A stretch of DNA of 64,000 nucleotides from Eumeta japonica (Eukaryota > Arthropoda > Insecta > Lepidoptera > Psychidae), in assembly GCA_005406025.1 (NCBI GenBank), contig BGZK01001367.1, forward strand, positions 100,698 to 164,697. Direction: 5' to 3'. This document shows, in pieces, positions 35,581 through 47,489 of this stretch. The notes beneath the pieces are model-generated. The model was given only the letters and a program-made list of their open reading frames with translations, ran no database searches and was not told where the DNA came from. A program made the position numbers and the translations under genes. Position 1 is the stretch's first letter. Each line of letters starts with the position of its first letter.

Positions 35581-36885
35581 TTATTCTACTACAAATGATA
35601 TATAATTTCATATAAAAATTTTGAATTTGTAGCTTTGTGGAGCAGCGAGGTTTCTCTGGCCGTTTTTATAAATGAATAATTAATAATAATTTAACACCCG
35701 TTTATTTATTAGTAGACGTAGTATATATCATATTTCAATAAAAATTATTTATTTTAATTCAAGCGTTTACTATTTATGATTTTGAATATTAAAAAATTTT
35801 TTTTAATGTTATTTTTATACTATATCTTGCATAAAAATTAGGTATATTTATATCAGTTTTTAATCGTCCCACTGCCAAGTCATACTCATCTACAATCTTT
35901 TTATTTAAAAGATCTTGAGCCCTCGACATTACCCTAGTGCAGGTTAAGGGTTGTTAACCATCTTTATCATAAACGCGATGACAACTTCCGGGATAGTCAA
36001 GCTAGCGTGTTGTATAATTTCATGTGAGTTAAGAATTCTACACGTACAAAACTAACAGCAGTATGATAGGAGTTTTATGGATAAATAGATCTTTCCAATA
36101 ACATGTGTATTTTTCGGGCGAAGCTTGGATTTCGTTCTAATTTTCGAAGTTTTGTTTCTTGGAGGAACATATTTGAAAAAGCTGGCTCTCTTATGGCCGG
36201 CTTTTTCAAAAACATTGTATTATTTTTGCTAAAAACGTTAAGCTTTTTGTGTTATTTTTTTTTTTATAAATGTTTTAATAAATATTTACTAACTATTAAA
36301 TTTATATTATATGCAAAAGTACCATAGTTAATTATTTTGCAATAATTGGTCTCAAGTGGCAAATTTTTTCAGTTTTTTAAATTTAAGGAAATACTTTATC
36401 CCGATTTTACGTTAAATAAAACGTTTTATATTACTATATTAAATTAGAAGATAGTATTAAAGTATTTAATACTTTAAATATTTTAAAAATGTCTTCTTTA
36501 GCTTAAAGTTAATTTAAAGAGCCAAGTCCTGTAATAAAAACTTGACTCTTTCAAAATTTTGATTGACTCTTTCAATACACATATGTTGAGAAAGAGTCAA
36601 ATTTAACTATTGAAATGGTTCGAAATCGAACTGTGTTATATTCTCGGAAAATATTTTATGACCTTATTTATATAAAGGAATAATCAACTAATTATGATAC
36701 AAGTTTTGTTATTTACTTATTTCCTTTTTCATTTTTGTCTCATTTTTAAAAAGTGACTCATTCCACCCTACCCCGTACGTATAACTTTTTCGAAAACTCA
36801 AAATAATCATAGGCGTTTACCGTCGGATCTCAGCTAATTATAGTTCTCCATAATACATCCAATTATATAGAATAAACAGGAAACT
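35581..36885. other. AT-rich non-coding DNA with hairpin
   Basis: No gene. Contains the hairpin at 36172-36210 (TTTGAAAAAGCTGGC / GCCGGCTTTTTCAAA, one G:U pair) and repeated TTGACTCTTTC words at about 36540-36600, one of them inverted. Confidence 0.5.
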
Positions 36886-36889
36886 ACTA

Positions 36890-37110
36890 AACTACAAAGT
36901 TGGATAGCTGCACCATCACGTCGAACCGGTTCGCGCGGGCAGTCCCGTCGTTACCTCATTACGCTAGTAAGATTAAAACTTCCACGGCGACCGGCGAGCT
37001 CGAGTTTAAGGGACCCGCGCTGTATACGCCGTCTCCGCCAGATTAAGGACGAACCGAGAGCGCTGCAGGGACGTTCCCGAAAAACGCGCAATGAAGCAAC
37101 GATTATGAAA
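36890..37110. promoter_or_regulatory. GC-rich island 9
   Basis: CpG-dense (ACGTCGAACCGGTTCGCGCG, CGGCGACCGGCGAGCTCGAG) for about 200 bp, then AACGATTATGAAAGTTATTTAG at its edge. Open frames are trivial. Candidate conserved non-coding element. Confidence 0.3.
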
Positions 37111-38400
37111 GTTATTTAGCGTATACGGTTGATTATGTCGTATCACTTATATAATACGTCATTTTTAATTTGGCGTCATGGTAATATGAAAAAAAAAGTA
37201 TAGTCATAAGTCCAAAGAGCATTTCTATTTCATTTGTTTACCATTTTCTTGTAAATAATGTTTTTAGTCATAATGAAACAAGATCGCACAATTGAAAAAA
37301 ACCATTTTGACATATACTGACAGTTCACAAATGTCAATGTCGACGTACTCTGGAAGTACTGTTCCATCTATTTGTCCGGTATAATTTTTTGGCAGCAAAG
37401 TAGCTTAATTATAATCCTTTTAATCCAACATAAAACATTATACGCCTCAAATCGTGACAACAACCGAGTCTAAACTGTGATCATTCGTAAAAACTCTCCT
37501 TTGAATGTATAATTACTGTACTGTGTATTCATCTTTACTATTTATATCTCACTCGTTTTATTTACATGATCCTCTACCGAACCGGTTGGACCAGATTAAT
37601 GATTCCAATGAGCTTTCTTGGACATGCAGTGGCTGTCTTCAAGACGATTTTCATAATAATCGAATTACACGAGCCTGAGTCACGAAGCTCGAATTTGCGT
37701 GTCGCGAACTGTCATCGGTAAACTGTAAAGCTTATTTATGTTTCATGAATTTCGAATGTACACTTCACAAGATGAGATGAAATTGAGTAATAAAAGTTCG
37801 TTAGAGATAATCTCGCATGGGAATGCATGGGCAATACTGAAAACTTTTGGATCCTCATTAATAAGACCACAGATTAAGTTTATGATATGTATATTTATTT
37901 CTAAATATTTTTCCTCACTATCCCACTATCCACGCACTTTTGCATTCTTTGAAACCATTGTAAACGATTGGCCAAGTCTTTCTTGGGGACGTTTTCAATG
38001 GCCTGTAGTAAAGCATTCACCACCACTTCGGAGCTTCAAAATCGTATACCTCTAAGTTTAGCTTCGATTTTCGGAAATGAAAAATCGGAAAAGATTGTAT
38101 GGCGGGTGTGCCATTACTTCTATATTTGAGGCATTCAAAAATTTGTTCCTCTGCTAAGCGGAATGTGGTAACACGTTTTCGTGGTGGAAAACAACTTTCC
38201 TGCGAAGACCCTTTTCGCGACATTTTTCAAACACTCCAAGCAAGCACGTACTCACATATCACTTTGCAGTTACTGTCCTCTGGTTTTCAATCAATACCGT
38301 ATCCTACCGCATTGGCGACTGCTGTCGTGGACCAATCACGTAAATCGTCAAAGACGTGATCATGTTCACGCCTGTGTGCACTGAACAATGAATACACACA
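37111..38400. other. non-coding DNA, possible decayed TE
   Basis: At 37980-38360 the sequence is more complex than its flanks and has open frames on both strands (37738-38055 plus, 38017-38223 minus, 38099-38359 plus). The minus frame includes CFPPRKRVTTFRLAEEQIFE and could be a transposase remnant, but I cannot assign a family. Confidence 0.3.
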
Positions 38401-38454
38401 GCCACGAGATGGACTTCATCACCGAATACTAATTGAAGTCTGAAAATTTTGTTG

Positions 38455-38930
38455 TTGACTTAGGCACAGCGGTCATCGTGAAAAAATCATGGCGGAAATA
38501 TTTTCACCGCTTAAATTCACTATAATTCTGATACACTATTGTCCAAGTGATTTTACGACGAATAATGACAGTCCACGCGAAATGAAAGGTAACCTATTCC
38601 CAAAGATTTCTCTTTTCATAAAACGTAGTTATTATTTAATATAATGGCTTAAGTAATATTATGCTTTTTTTGATGTTATGGCTTAATGTGAAAAGAAATT
38701 GTTGGATTAAGCCCCAGTCAAAATCGTAAAAAAACATGGCGCAAATTATCTCTCGGCTTAAATTCGTTGTAATGCCGACACACAATTTTATAAGAGGTTT
38801 TCCAATGAAAAAATAAATGAAAATCGGTACAGTGTAAAACGTTGCCTACTCTCAAAGAGATCCATTAAAAGACCGTATTAGTTTTGTTTTTTTTGATATC
38901 ATTTTCACAAATGTCCTAATTCCAAAAATT
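38455..38930. repeat. two diverged copies of a ~247 bp unit
   Basis: CATGGCGGAAATATTTTCACC at 38488 recurs as CATGGCGCAAATTATCTCTC at 38735. Both are followed by (C/G)GCTTAAATTC, then AC.ATAATTCTGATACAC or GT.GTAATGCCGACACAC, and later GGTAACCTATTCCCAAAGA or CGTTGCCTACTCTCAAAGA. This is an ancient tandem duplication, perhaps inside a decayed transposon. Confidence 0.55.
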
Positions 38931-39885
38931 TTTAGTATTCCTTACGTAATAATTAGTTTGAAACAGATTAAATCAAATACAATTACCTAATTGCTTACAA
39001 TGCTATTGATTTTTTACAAACCAATACCATTCGATTCCACTCAATATCTATCAGAACCTGACAATATTAAATGTTTCACAGAAAACTCATAATCTTTCGA
39101 ATAGGTCGAAAATCTTTACATTAGTGTCGTCATATATAAAAATGAACTAATTGAATAATTAATTTATTCTTACCAACGAGATAAGTATTTAATTTCATTA
39201 CATTTTTTATTGTAAATTGCACCATGCACTTACTGGTCTTTGCCAAGAGCTCCACTCAAGCAAGGGTGTATCATAGGAGGTTTATTTGTGAAATATTTTT
39301 ATTTACTTATTAATCAAGATCTCCTGGTAACTTAACTTAACCATAAAATGTTACTGTGTAACAATAGCAGGCAAACTGAAACTGTGAACTGTGGTAATGG
39401 TATCTGACATTTAATAATATCTTAGAAGATAACACCTAGGTTCCTTAGATTTCCTAGGTTCCTTAGGTTGCCTTCTTAGAAGGCAACTATTGTTTTCACA
39501 GTTATCTGCTTTTATTATCGTAAGCCCAGCGTAACACAAAAAATAATGAAAATTATGCTTATGATATAAATACATTAGTTTTGTTATTTAATTCCCCATT
39601 ATTTGAGATACATAAAATATTCAATAAATAAAGTATTTTTAAATACGTACAAAATATATAAAATAGATAACTTAAAAAACTTTTCCCATTAACTTCAACA
39701 AATGTTTATGGTGTTTAGACGCGCCAATTAAGCATTCAAAGTTGTGCCGAAAACAATGAACCTTCCTAACAATGACTTTACAAACAAAGAAAATATTTAA
39801 TAAGCCGAAATGCCTCTCTTCCTAGCTTTTAATTAAATTATTATAGCCGGATCCATAACACCGATGGCGTATGATATACAACGAG
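38931..39885. other. AT-rich non-coding DNA
   Basis: Only a small palindrome GTTGCCTTC-TTA-GAAGGCAAC at 39467-39487, beside repeated CCTAGGTTCCTTAG words at 39435-39467. Confidence 0.5.
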
Positions 39886-39889
39886 CAGA

Positions 39890-40135
39890 TAAATGAATTG
39901 TTAATTTAAACGGCTGACTCGACAAAAGTGGATTAAAATTCCGTCGTTTTTCGATGCAATTAAAATTGTTGCGATATTAATTTTCTCCGTTTCACGTCTT
40001 AGAACGGGAATTCTCATCCGACGGCGAAACGCCGCGTGGGTGGTACGGGCGCGGGCGGCGGGTGGCGGCGCGGCGCGGGCGGCGGCGCGGGCGGCGGGCG
40101 GCGGACACATCGATCAATCAATTATCATGGATAAG
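39890..40135. promoter_or_regulatory. island 10: homeodomain words plus GC tract
   Basis: Contains GTGGATTAAAATTCCG, GCAATTAAAATTG and GATATTAATTTT on one side. Next comes a nearly pure G/C tract at 40046-40103 built from GCGGGCGGC reiterations. ATCGATCAATCAATTATCATGG follows on the other side. The flanks have the ATTA/TAAT composition of developmental enhancers. The minus-strand 69-codon frame is Ala/Pro/Arg-rich only because of the GC tract. Confidence 0.35.
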
Positions 40136-41475
40136 TCATAAGCCAAATGTTTTGAAGAAGCTTTGGAGTGTTGCGCTTTCGTTGTTTCTTGTATATTATT
40201 GCTGTTATCATCATTAAAGACGAACGTTTAGCTTATGATTAAAAAAAATTACAAGCTGACTGTTTTGAAATAATACTGAAAAGTGTTAAAGTTTTGTCGA
40301 ATTTGTACATTATTGCTCTTATATAAACAGCAGTTATTACAAAACCGATTTAATTTAATAAATTAAACTATTTCAAGTAGGGATGTTTACCCTCCCACCT
40401 AACCCATAGAATATTGATTAGTAAAACTTTCTTCTACTTTTTGTTTAGATATTATGTCGCAAATTAATATGAAATAACAGTGCATTAAGTTACAGAGAGA
40501 ATCGTAAAATGTTTTTGCTTTTCAGAACTTAAAGAGAATTAGACTTCTATTCGAAATAATTATTGATTTTTAATGGAGATAGTGATGTGAACTTTAAAGA
40601 TATTTGATAATGTTTCAGTACTGCGTATGGTATTATAAGTTGGTTGTTTTTCTAAATTACAGTTTCATCGATATAAATAGCGCTATGACATAAAGATACT
40701 TTGAGTTTGAATTTGAAAAATGAACCTCGTCGTGAATGGTATATGGATGTAACTCTATCCATCTGGCCTACATTTTATATCAAAATAAATCACCAAACGC
40801 GAAATTATGCTTCTAAACAATAAAGAAAAGACGATTAATAGACGATGGATGGCGTAGTTCCTAGCTAAACGACTGAGGTGCTGTCGTCACACTGTCTGGA
40901 GCACTTGAATATTAAAACTCTTGCCTCTAGACCGCATCCAAAGTAGAGAGTCTCGATTATCGACAAACCTTTAATATCCGGCTAGGTAGACCTCTTGGTC
41001 CTTGTGAAGACACGTAGCATCTTTGTGCATATATTATGGTTTCTAGTATTGAGAGTAGTCTGAAAAACTATTCAACCGTATTCCTGCCGCTGAATTCCTC
41101 TATCGAAAATACCATCACCATCTTCATGGCTGGTGCCATACCAACGTATGCATCATGCTCAATTTTCGTACGTACGTACGATGGTGTTTTGGAAAGATCT
41201 ATCATCAGCGGTATATACCAGCAATCTACTTTCTGACGGTCGGCATGCTCGTTTGCCCCTTATTTGTTAACATTGCCTAAGCTCCTAATAACGCGTGGTA
41301 TTAGACTTAATTTGAAGAAGTAAAGGCGAGTAATAACGACGTGAATTGTATAAAAATCACCATAAATAACTGTTTGTATTTATTTATTTATCATACTCAC
41401 CCTTATTTTCCATAATTTATCTACATAAAGGTAAAAAATATGTATTTATATCGTATGCATCCGGACGTCGCTAAA
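40136..41475. other. non-coding DNA
   Basis: AT-rich. Contains the palindromic (CGTA) run at about 41168-41181 and a CR1-like ending GGCATGCTCGTTTGCCCCTTATTT at about 41232-41255. A 66-codon frame at 41036-41236 has no domain. Confidence 0.45.
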
Positions 41476-41479
41476 GTTT

Positions 41480-41660
41480 TTCATGTATAAAGGTATAGAT
41501 GCAATTCGGTTAGGCGAGAACCGACCAGCCGTTACCTCGGTCTCATATCGGCCATACGTCAGCTGGGCTCTCGAAACAACAACCTCGACACGGCCCCACC
41601 TGGCTTACTACAGCCAATAAATAACTATTTCCAAGTGGCCCGGTTTCCCGTAGGAGCACT
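41480..41660. promoter_or_regulatory. GC-rich island 11
   Basis: About 180 bp: CGGTTAGGCGAGAACCG (short inverted repeat), ACGTCAGCTGGGCTCTCG and ACACGGCCCCACCTGG. No protein frame. Candidate conserved element; CCAATAAATAAC at its edge resembles Hox/PBX-type words. Confidence 0.3.
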
Positions 41661-43800
41661 AAACTTGTGTTGCGAAATCAAAATAAACTTGCTTTACCTT
41701 GTCGCTTATAGAGGTGTTGATATAATGATATTTTTTTTTACGTATATGCACATGTAAAGTAGTATTCATAAGAGATTTTAGAATGTGTTACTTAAGAAGG
41801 TAAAACAAGACTTTTATGGTATAACGTGAGTGAATATGTTTGCATGTCACAATCATTATTTTCAGTACTGGAATTGGTACCAACAGAATGTAAATGGAAT
41901 GAAGAATCGTAGGATAGTTGATAGATATCATAAGACAGTACCCAGGGTTAGCTCCCGGTGAAGGAATTCCTCAACGATGAACAGCACAGACACGAATTGT
42001 ATATGCATTTAATGTAGTAACTCGTTTTAAACACTACCATGACGCAGCTGGTGCATCCAGAACTGGCTTCCACAAAACGCATGCAAGCGAATCTGCGGGC
42101 AAAGCGTAGGTACTTCTTTATAATTCTGAATTCGAAGATGACTATAAGAGTTTTATAATTTTTATCAATACATTAGATTGACAATAATTAGTAAGCTGGT
42201 CATATTACTATCATACAATACTAAAAAGTCAAAAATAAACAGTTTTACAAAAAATTAATACTATGCTTTTATATTATTAAAAAAGAAGTAAAAAGTTAAA
42301 AATAAACTTATCTCCATTAGAAACAAGCCATTTTTTACATTTTAACCGTTGATCGACATAACAGTCCCTCCTTTTTGTAAAACCATTAAATTAACAGAAT
42401 AAAAGCGTGTTACATTTAACAGCATGAGAGAAAAATTCCCTATTTTTCATGGTTTATTATGAGAATATAACACGGTCAGGTTACCTCACGATGAAAAAAA
42501 TTTAAGCGTTCGTTTTTGGTTTTTTCGGAATGAATTTTGAAACTCTTTTTTAACTGCGTGATAACTTCACAGAAGGAACATATCATCGAAATCATAATTT
42601 CGATTCGAGAATGATGAACGAGTCAGGATGACTTAATTTAAAAATGTACACCCATATTTTATATTATTCTAGGAAACGACATATGAAGTCAGAAACAATT
42701 TTCTTTGATTTTTTTTTCATTCAGTACTTTAGTTTTACTTATCAAAAGAAAACCAATTACCTTGCCGGAGAATTCATTCTCGAGCACGTTTAGTGGGAAA
42801 TAGAAGAAAAATCGGATGTAAGTACGTAATATTTCTTTTGAATTACGCCACGAAAATAAATCGCTCAACCTTTTATTACGAATCCACGAATAAGGACGGA
42901 CCGTAAAAGCCTCTCTCAAAAAATACACGAGTGAAAATTGTTTTGTGTGCTCACACGATATGTGCCGCGTCACTACGATACGAGCAGTAGTTAGCTTAGA
43001 GCACCATAACTGATTGAATAGATTGACTAAAAGTTAACAAAACAAAACATAATTACAGTAAAATCAACAAACTGAAGAATAAAGCATACTACATACGCAA
43101 TGGAGATTGATAGGTACTGAACTATAAAACTATTTACAATGAAATCCTCAGTTTTCAGATCTCATGAAGTATCTTCCAACACATCATAGCGCAGTATCGC
43201 TTACATTTTAAGACTAAATAGTTACTTGTTTCTTTATTTATACACTTTATAATGGTTAAGATTTACATTTGAAACTTTAAATCTTTTGTACAAAGCATTA
43301 ATTCTAATGGACTTGGATCGAGAGAGAACGCTTTAATGGCAAGACGCGATTTACCATTTGGCCAGTCTCGTATCTCCTCGGCCTTTTCCGACTTGATTCT
43401 CCCCTTTCAATATCTATAATGAGCATATTCCTCTGTACTACATTACATTAAGTTTGTTAGTATAACAATGTAGCACTTGTAAATATAAGTAATTCCCTAA
43501 ATCTTTAAAATATTTTTTTCTTTTTGGGAATCATTTCATATTCATATTCTTTTTTTTTGTAGCTACTAGAAGTGGCATGTTTTTTAGCGTTGTTCGACAT
43601 CAATGGGTGAAAACAAATGATAGTTTGAAATATTAGCATTCCAGAGAATGTTTCTATGAACAAGCCTTTTAGGTTTTGTGCAGTCACTCGAATATGAAAT
43701 CCAGAATCTTTGAGCTGCTGCCTGTGCCACTTATTAACCTTTCTGGCGATAATAGTGTTGTTCTACCCCATTTCTCTTGCTTTATTTAGTCATTCCTTTG
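41661..43800. other. AT-rich DNA with two modest GC patches
   Basis: At 42755-42990 (CCTTTTATTACGAATCCACG, GGACGGACCGTAAAAGCC) and 43310-43410 (GGCAAGACGCGATTTACC, CTCGGCCTTTTCCGAC) composition rises as in the other islands, but weakly. The 94-codon minus frame 42689-42973 has no domain. Nothing else. Confidence 0.4.
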
Positions 43801-43805
43801 ATTTC

Positions 43806-43890
43806 GCAAGTGTCCATAGTTGGCGGTGATCACCTACTGTCTGGTGGTTTGCATGCTCGTATGACTCTTAATATACCTTAAAAAAATATA
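43806..43890 (+). mobile_element. CR1-like LINE tail fragment
   Basis: CGCAAGTGTCCATAGTTGGC, then GGTGATCACC and CTGGTGGTTTGCATGCTCGT, is the 3' ending seen at 5.4 and 54.6 kb, followed by an A-rich stretch. Confidence 0.55.
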
Positions 43891-44049
43891 AAAGAATTAT
43901 CCTAGAAGAGCACTGATATTACCACAGACAATAAGTTATAAAACGCGGATTAAAGAGATCTAATGAGAGGTCCATGTACATTCTTTATGTAGAAATCGAT
44001 GTGAAAATTATTGATATTTTCGAATTGACACAAGGCTCGTTGTTTTTGC

Positions 44050-45010
44050 GTGATTGATATTAAAAGGTACAACATTTTCTTTTAAATATAGAGATATTAG
44101 GTTGAGATGTAGAACATCACCGTGACTATTCAAGCTATTCATCAATCAGTTATTGTAATGGATAGTTATGTATATTATGTAAAAATTATTAGCGTGTTGT
44201 AAGAAAAAGGTAAGCTATATCTCAAATACTTCCTGTATGCTAATGACCCAATAATCGTTGCGTCATATGCATACGAGCTGCAAGTAGTGGTAACTAAAAT
44301 TAATTACTCTGTATAGAAAAGAGGTATGAATATAATTGTCAGCAAGACTAAGTCCATTGTGTTCGAGATAAGCGAAAGCACGACTGCGATATGTCCATAG
44401 GAGATGACAGATTAAACAACTGAAAGTTATCTACGGAGGTAGTTTGTTTGCAAGTGACTGTAAACATGATAGAAGTATTGAAAGAAGAGTAACTGCTGTA
44501 AACAATGTATGTGACCCGTTTTAGCTATTGTAAAGAATTAGAATGTCTCATGAGAAGCACGTTTGGTTACATGTAATGGAGTTCTCGTTGTGTATGGCAG
44601 AACATTTATGAAAGTAAAATCAATACAGTAATAATGTGATACCTGAGTAGTATACTCTATACATGGAGTGTTTTTAAAAGTTAGGTACCGGATTAGTGTT
44701 GTTAAAGAATAATATATTAGCTTTCAGATTACATTACTCTTTATCTTATTTATTACCGCGACAGAACTTTTTAGACACTAGAGTAGAAAAAGGTATGTCG
44801 AAGTAATTTGACCGTCTAGAAAGGATAAGTGAAAGTAAACAAGCCAGATTTCTAAAATAAATGTGAACGATTGAAGTGGTGGTAAAGATCATCTTACAAA
44901 GTTTTGAGCACGCCATTATGGTGGCATATAGAAGGAGTTCTAGATTTTAAGCACCCGAATACGACTAGCTTAAATGAACCGAGTGATGGATGTCAGTGAA
45001 GCAAGAGTGA
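44050..45010 (+). mobile_element. decayed RTE-like LINE (copy 2)
   Basis: Same family as the element at 1.6-4.06 kb and complementary in extent, covering RT palm to C-terminus. SP.LFKLFINQLL lies near 44117-44155. At 44222-44310 KYFLYANDPIIVASYAYELQ precedes the VSKTKSIVFE block, matching the corresponding Lys-Thr-Lys segment of RTE proteins. KHDRSIERRVTAVNNV lies near 44465, and the terminal VMDVSEARVT block at 44985-45010. Many stops and frameshifts. The active-site box is again YAND, not YADD. Confidence 0.75.
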
Positions 45011-45865
45011 CGCAAGAAAAACATAGAAAAATGGTACAATATTGAGACTTGTCGTTTCTGCGCACCTTTATGAAAAATAGGAGTAATTTTATAAATAAAC
45101 AAATAAAGTTTAAAGTTTACGTTCAATGCTAATAATTTTACAAAATAATTTTTATGTTCTTGTTTTTAATCACTAGCATGTATTTTTTTTTTGAATTGTC
45201 AAAAAGAAAACTTCATAATTGATTTTTTTTCGTTATTACATTATTTACTATCTCTTAATCTTCTGGTTGCAATATTGCATTTCTCATCATATCGTTTTTA
45301 GGTATTAATGATAAAAATTCTAAGGCAAAACAAATTAAATGGGACTAACTACTAATCAGCAGTTAATTCTAAATTAGATTAGGCTAGTTTCGGAGTAAGT
45401 ATTTTTATATTTATTATTACTTAGAGCTTACATTAGTACATTGATTTCAATTATTTTTAAAGCAGATACGAAATAGAACGACAAAAAAATTGTATATTTT
45501 TTGAAAGATATTGAAAAATATTTGTGCAAAGCTTTGTGCCCTGCGTGTTACATATTTTTAAAATAGCCTATTGAAAGTTTTTAAAATTATGTCCAACTAG
45601 AAGTTTGACTTACCATTATTTTTTATTCCAAATCTAATTTTACAGACGTTACAACAGATTTTTCAAGAAAATTAAGGTTATGCCATTACAGCTGATGCCT
45701 GATGTGTAAAATTTTGACTCTAGAAGCCATACTTAAAACACGTATATTCTTATGTAAGCCGTTAGCGATCTAGTGATTTTCTTTCCCAACAGTTTATCAA
45801 ATAAAAGGAACATCAAGTTTATATTCGATTCTATATAGAACGTTTTAATCTGAAACTATCCAGCG
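45011..45865. other. AT-rich non-coding DNA
   Basis: Nothing recognisable. Confidence 0.5.
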
Positions 45866-45869
45866 AAAT

Positions 45870-46145
45870 ATTTATGTCAGGCGCGTGCCAGAGATGGCGC
45901 AATAAGATCGCGAGAGTAGTTTATCATCGCCTTTTAATTTTTCTAGCCAACGTGTCATATATCGGCCGAGGGGCGCTGCACCGGCCGTGGGGCGCGGCGC
46001 GGGCGCGGACGGACGCGCCGATTTCTCTTTTCGGAGCGCGTGAACGAAGCATAAAAGCTCAAATGTCGTGTGAACTATCGAACACGGAGAGAGAAATACG
46101 ATTTGGCCGACCCTCGATAACTCCGCGAGAGTAATCACGCGGCTC
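45870..46145. promoter_or_regulatory. GC-rich island 12
   Basis: 275 bp, CpG-dense: GGCCGAGGGGCGCTGCACC, GGGCGCGGCGCGGGCGCGG and AACTCCGCGAGAGTAATCACG. Also GTTTATCATCGCC and CATAAAAGC words. Frames of 86-88 codons are open on both strands, which is a composition effect. Strong candidate for a conserved regulatory element or non-coding exon. Confidence 0.4.
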
Positions 46146-46309
46146 GCTCATAAGCCTAGTTCATGTTTATTTATTTATATGCATAGAAGAGGTAGGGAAT
46201 ATTATGAAAAATGTCAACGTTTTTAAAGTCAATGTATAAAGAGCGTCTATCGCGTGTCGAGTATTATTTACCTCACTGTTGAGACTTACCTTCCCACTTT
46301 TATTTCATT

Positions 46310-46575
46310 GCAGATCGATGAGAGTTTAGACTTTGACCTCCCCACGCTGACCCAGTGCGGATAGTAGTTTGCAAGAAATCGTCGTCACCAATTGAATGAA
46401 AACAATAGGAATCTACTGTTGAACGTACTCTCCGAGGCACGTAGTAATTGGTTTAAATTTAACTTAGGTTGAAAATTCATCTGTCAATTCGCCCATGATC
46501 AGAATTAGCCCGTGTACTTTATGCTCTGAAACTAATTCTCTTAACCATTGCACCACCACTACCAAAGAGCACACT
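46310..46575 (-). mobile_element. tRNA-derived SINE
   Basis: Read on the minus strand, a tRNA-like head at about 46500-46565 has a good A box (GTGGTGCAATGGTTAAGAG) and a weaker B-box region (ACGGGCTAATTCTGATC). The body follows, and the tail at about 46310-46372 reads CACTGGGTCAGCGTGGGGAG then ATGAAATAAAAG, an A-rich end. GGGTCAGCGTGG is the core of a SINE tail very common in Lepidoptera (recognised from memory). Confidence 0.6.
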
Positions 46576-46757
46576 GTAAATAAATTAGTCTAGTAATTTC
46601 TATTTTAATAAACGTTCTAGACTATAGATTTTTTTTTTTTTAATATAATTCAGTCAAAATCTGAAAGCCAGTGATTGCATTATCGAATCAGAGGCACGGT
46701 CAACATTAAAATAAATAAAATGGAAAGCAAAGAAATCAATTCCATCGGTTTAATGTT

Positions 46758-46809
46758 ATCACACATAACCCAAAATAATATTTAAATATTATTTCGGGTT
46801 ATGTGTGAT
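46758..46809. repeat. 52 bp near-perfect palindrome
   Basis: ATCACACATAACCC at 46758-46771 and its exact inverse at 46796-46809 enclose an AAATAATATTT/AAATATTATTT core with no loop. One non-pairing position (46772/46795). It could extrude as a cruciform; possibly the joined ends of a small foldback element. Confidence 0.85.
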
Positions 46810-47485
46810 ATTTTTGTGCTGCCGTAACAATCGGTCCAAATTTTACATCTGAAGCTTCAAAAACTTTCCGTTACATTGCCAACCTTTTTTTTTTTGCACG
46901 TCCTTTCGCGCATGCGTTACCTCCATTACTCCTGATACTTGATTTGTTTATTTCATTTTACAAAGAAAATATTGTTCCATGTTATAAAATAAATGAGACT
47001 CTAATATTCTGTAGAAGCTGTTTCAACAGATAATGGACGTAAATGATTAACGACAACCGTCACTCACACTTAGCAAGTAGAAGTTTGAGACGGTTTGCGG
47101 AAATGCAATTTTTTATAGACTCGTTATATCTGTCAGTTTTATTTGACGATTCATTTTTTTCGTTTGTAGGTTAAATCGATAAACTGAAGTTATATCTAAT
47201 GAAATCATAAATTTAATCATTTTTACATAACAAATGTAATTTTTTTTTATGGCGTCTTTTCTAGATACAGTCATGTTTAACAATCTTCTAATTTATGTAT
47301 TTACAGATTTTTAAAATAGTAGACTGTATTTAGTTTCATTCTTAACATCCCGATCACCATTACAAATTATATAAATATTTCTATTATATATATAATTTTA
47401 TGCCTTTTCGTTAATAGGAAAAGGAACAAGGCCTTTTAAGACGCTAACTAACTCAAGTATGTTTGTTGAAAAATCTTCGATATAA
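46810..47485. other. AT-rich non-coding DNA
   Basis: Nothing recognisable. Confidence 0.5.
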
Positions 47486-47489
47486 TAAA

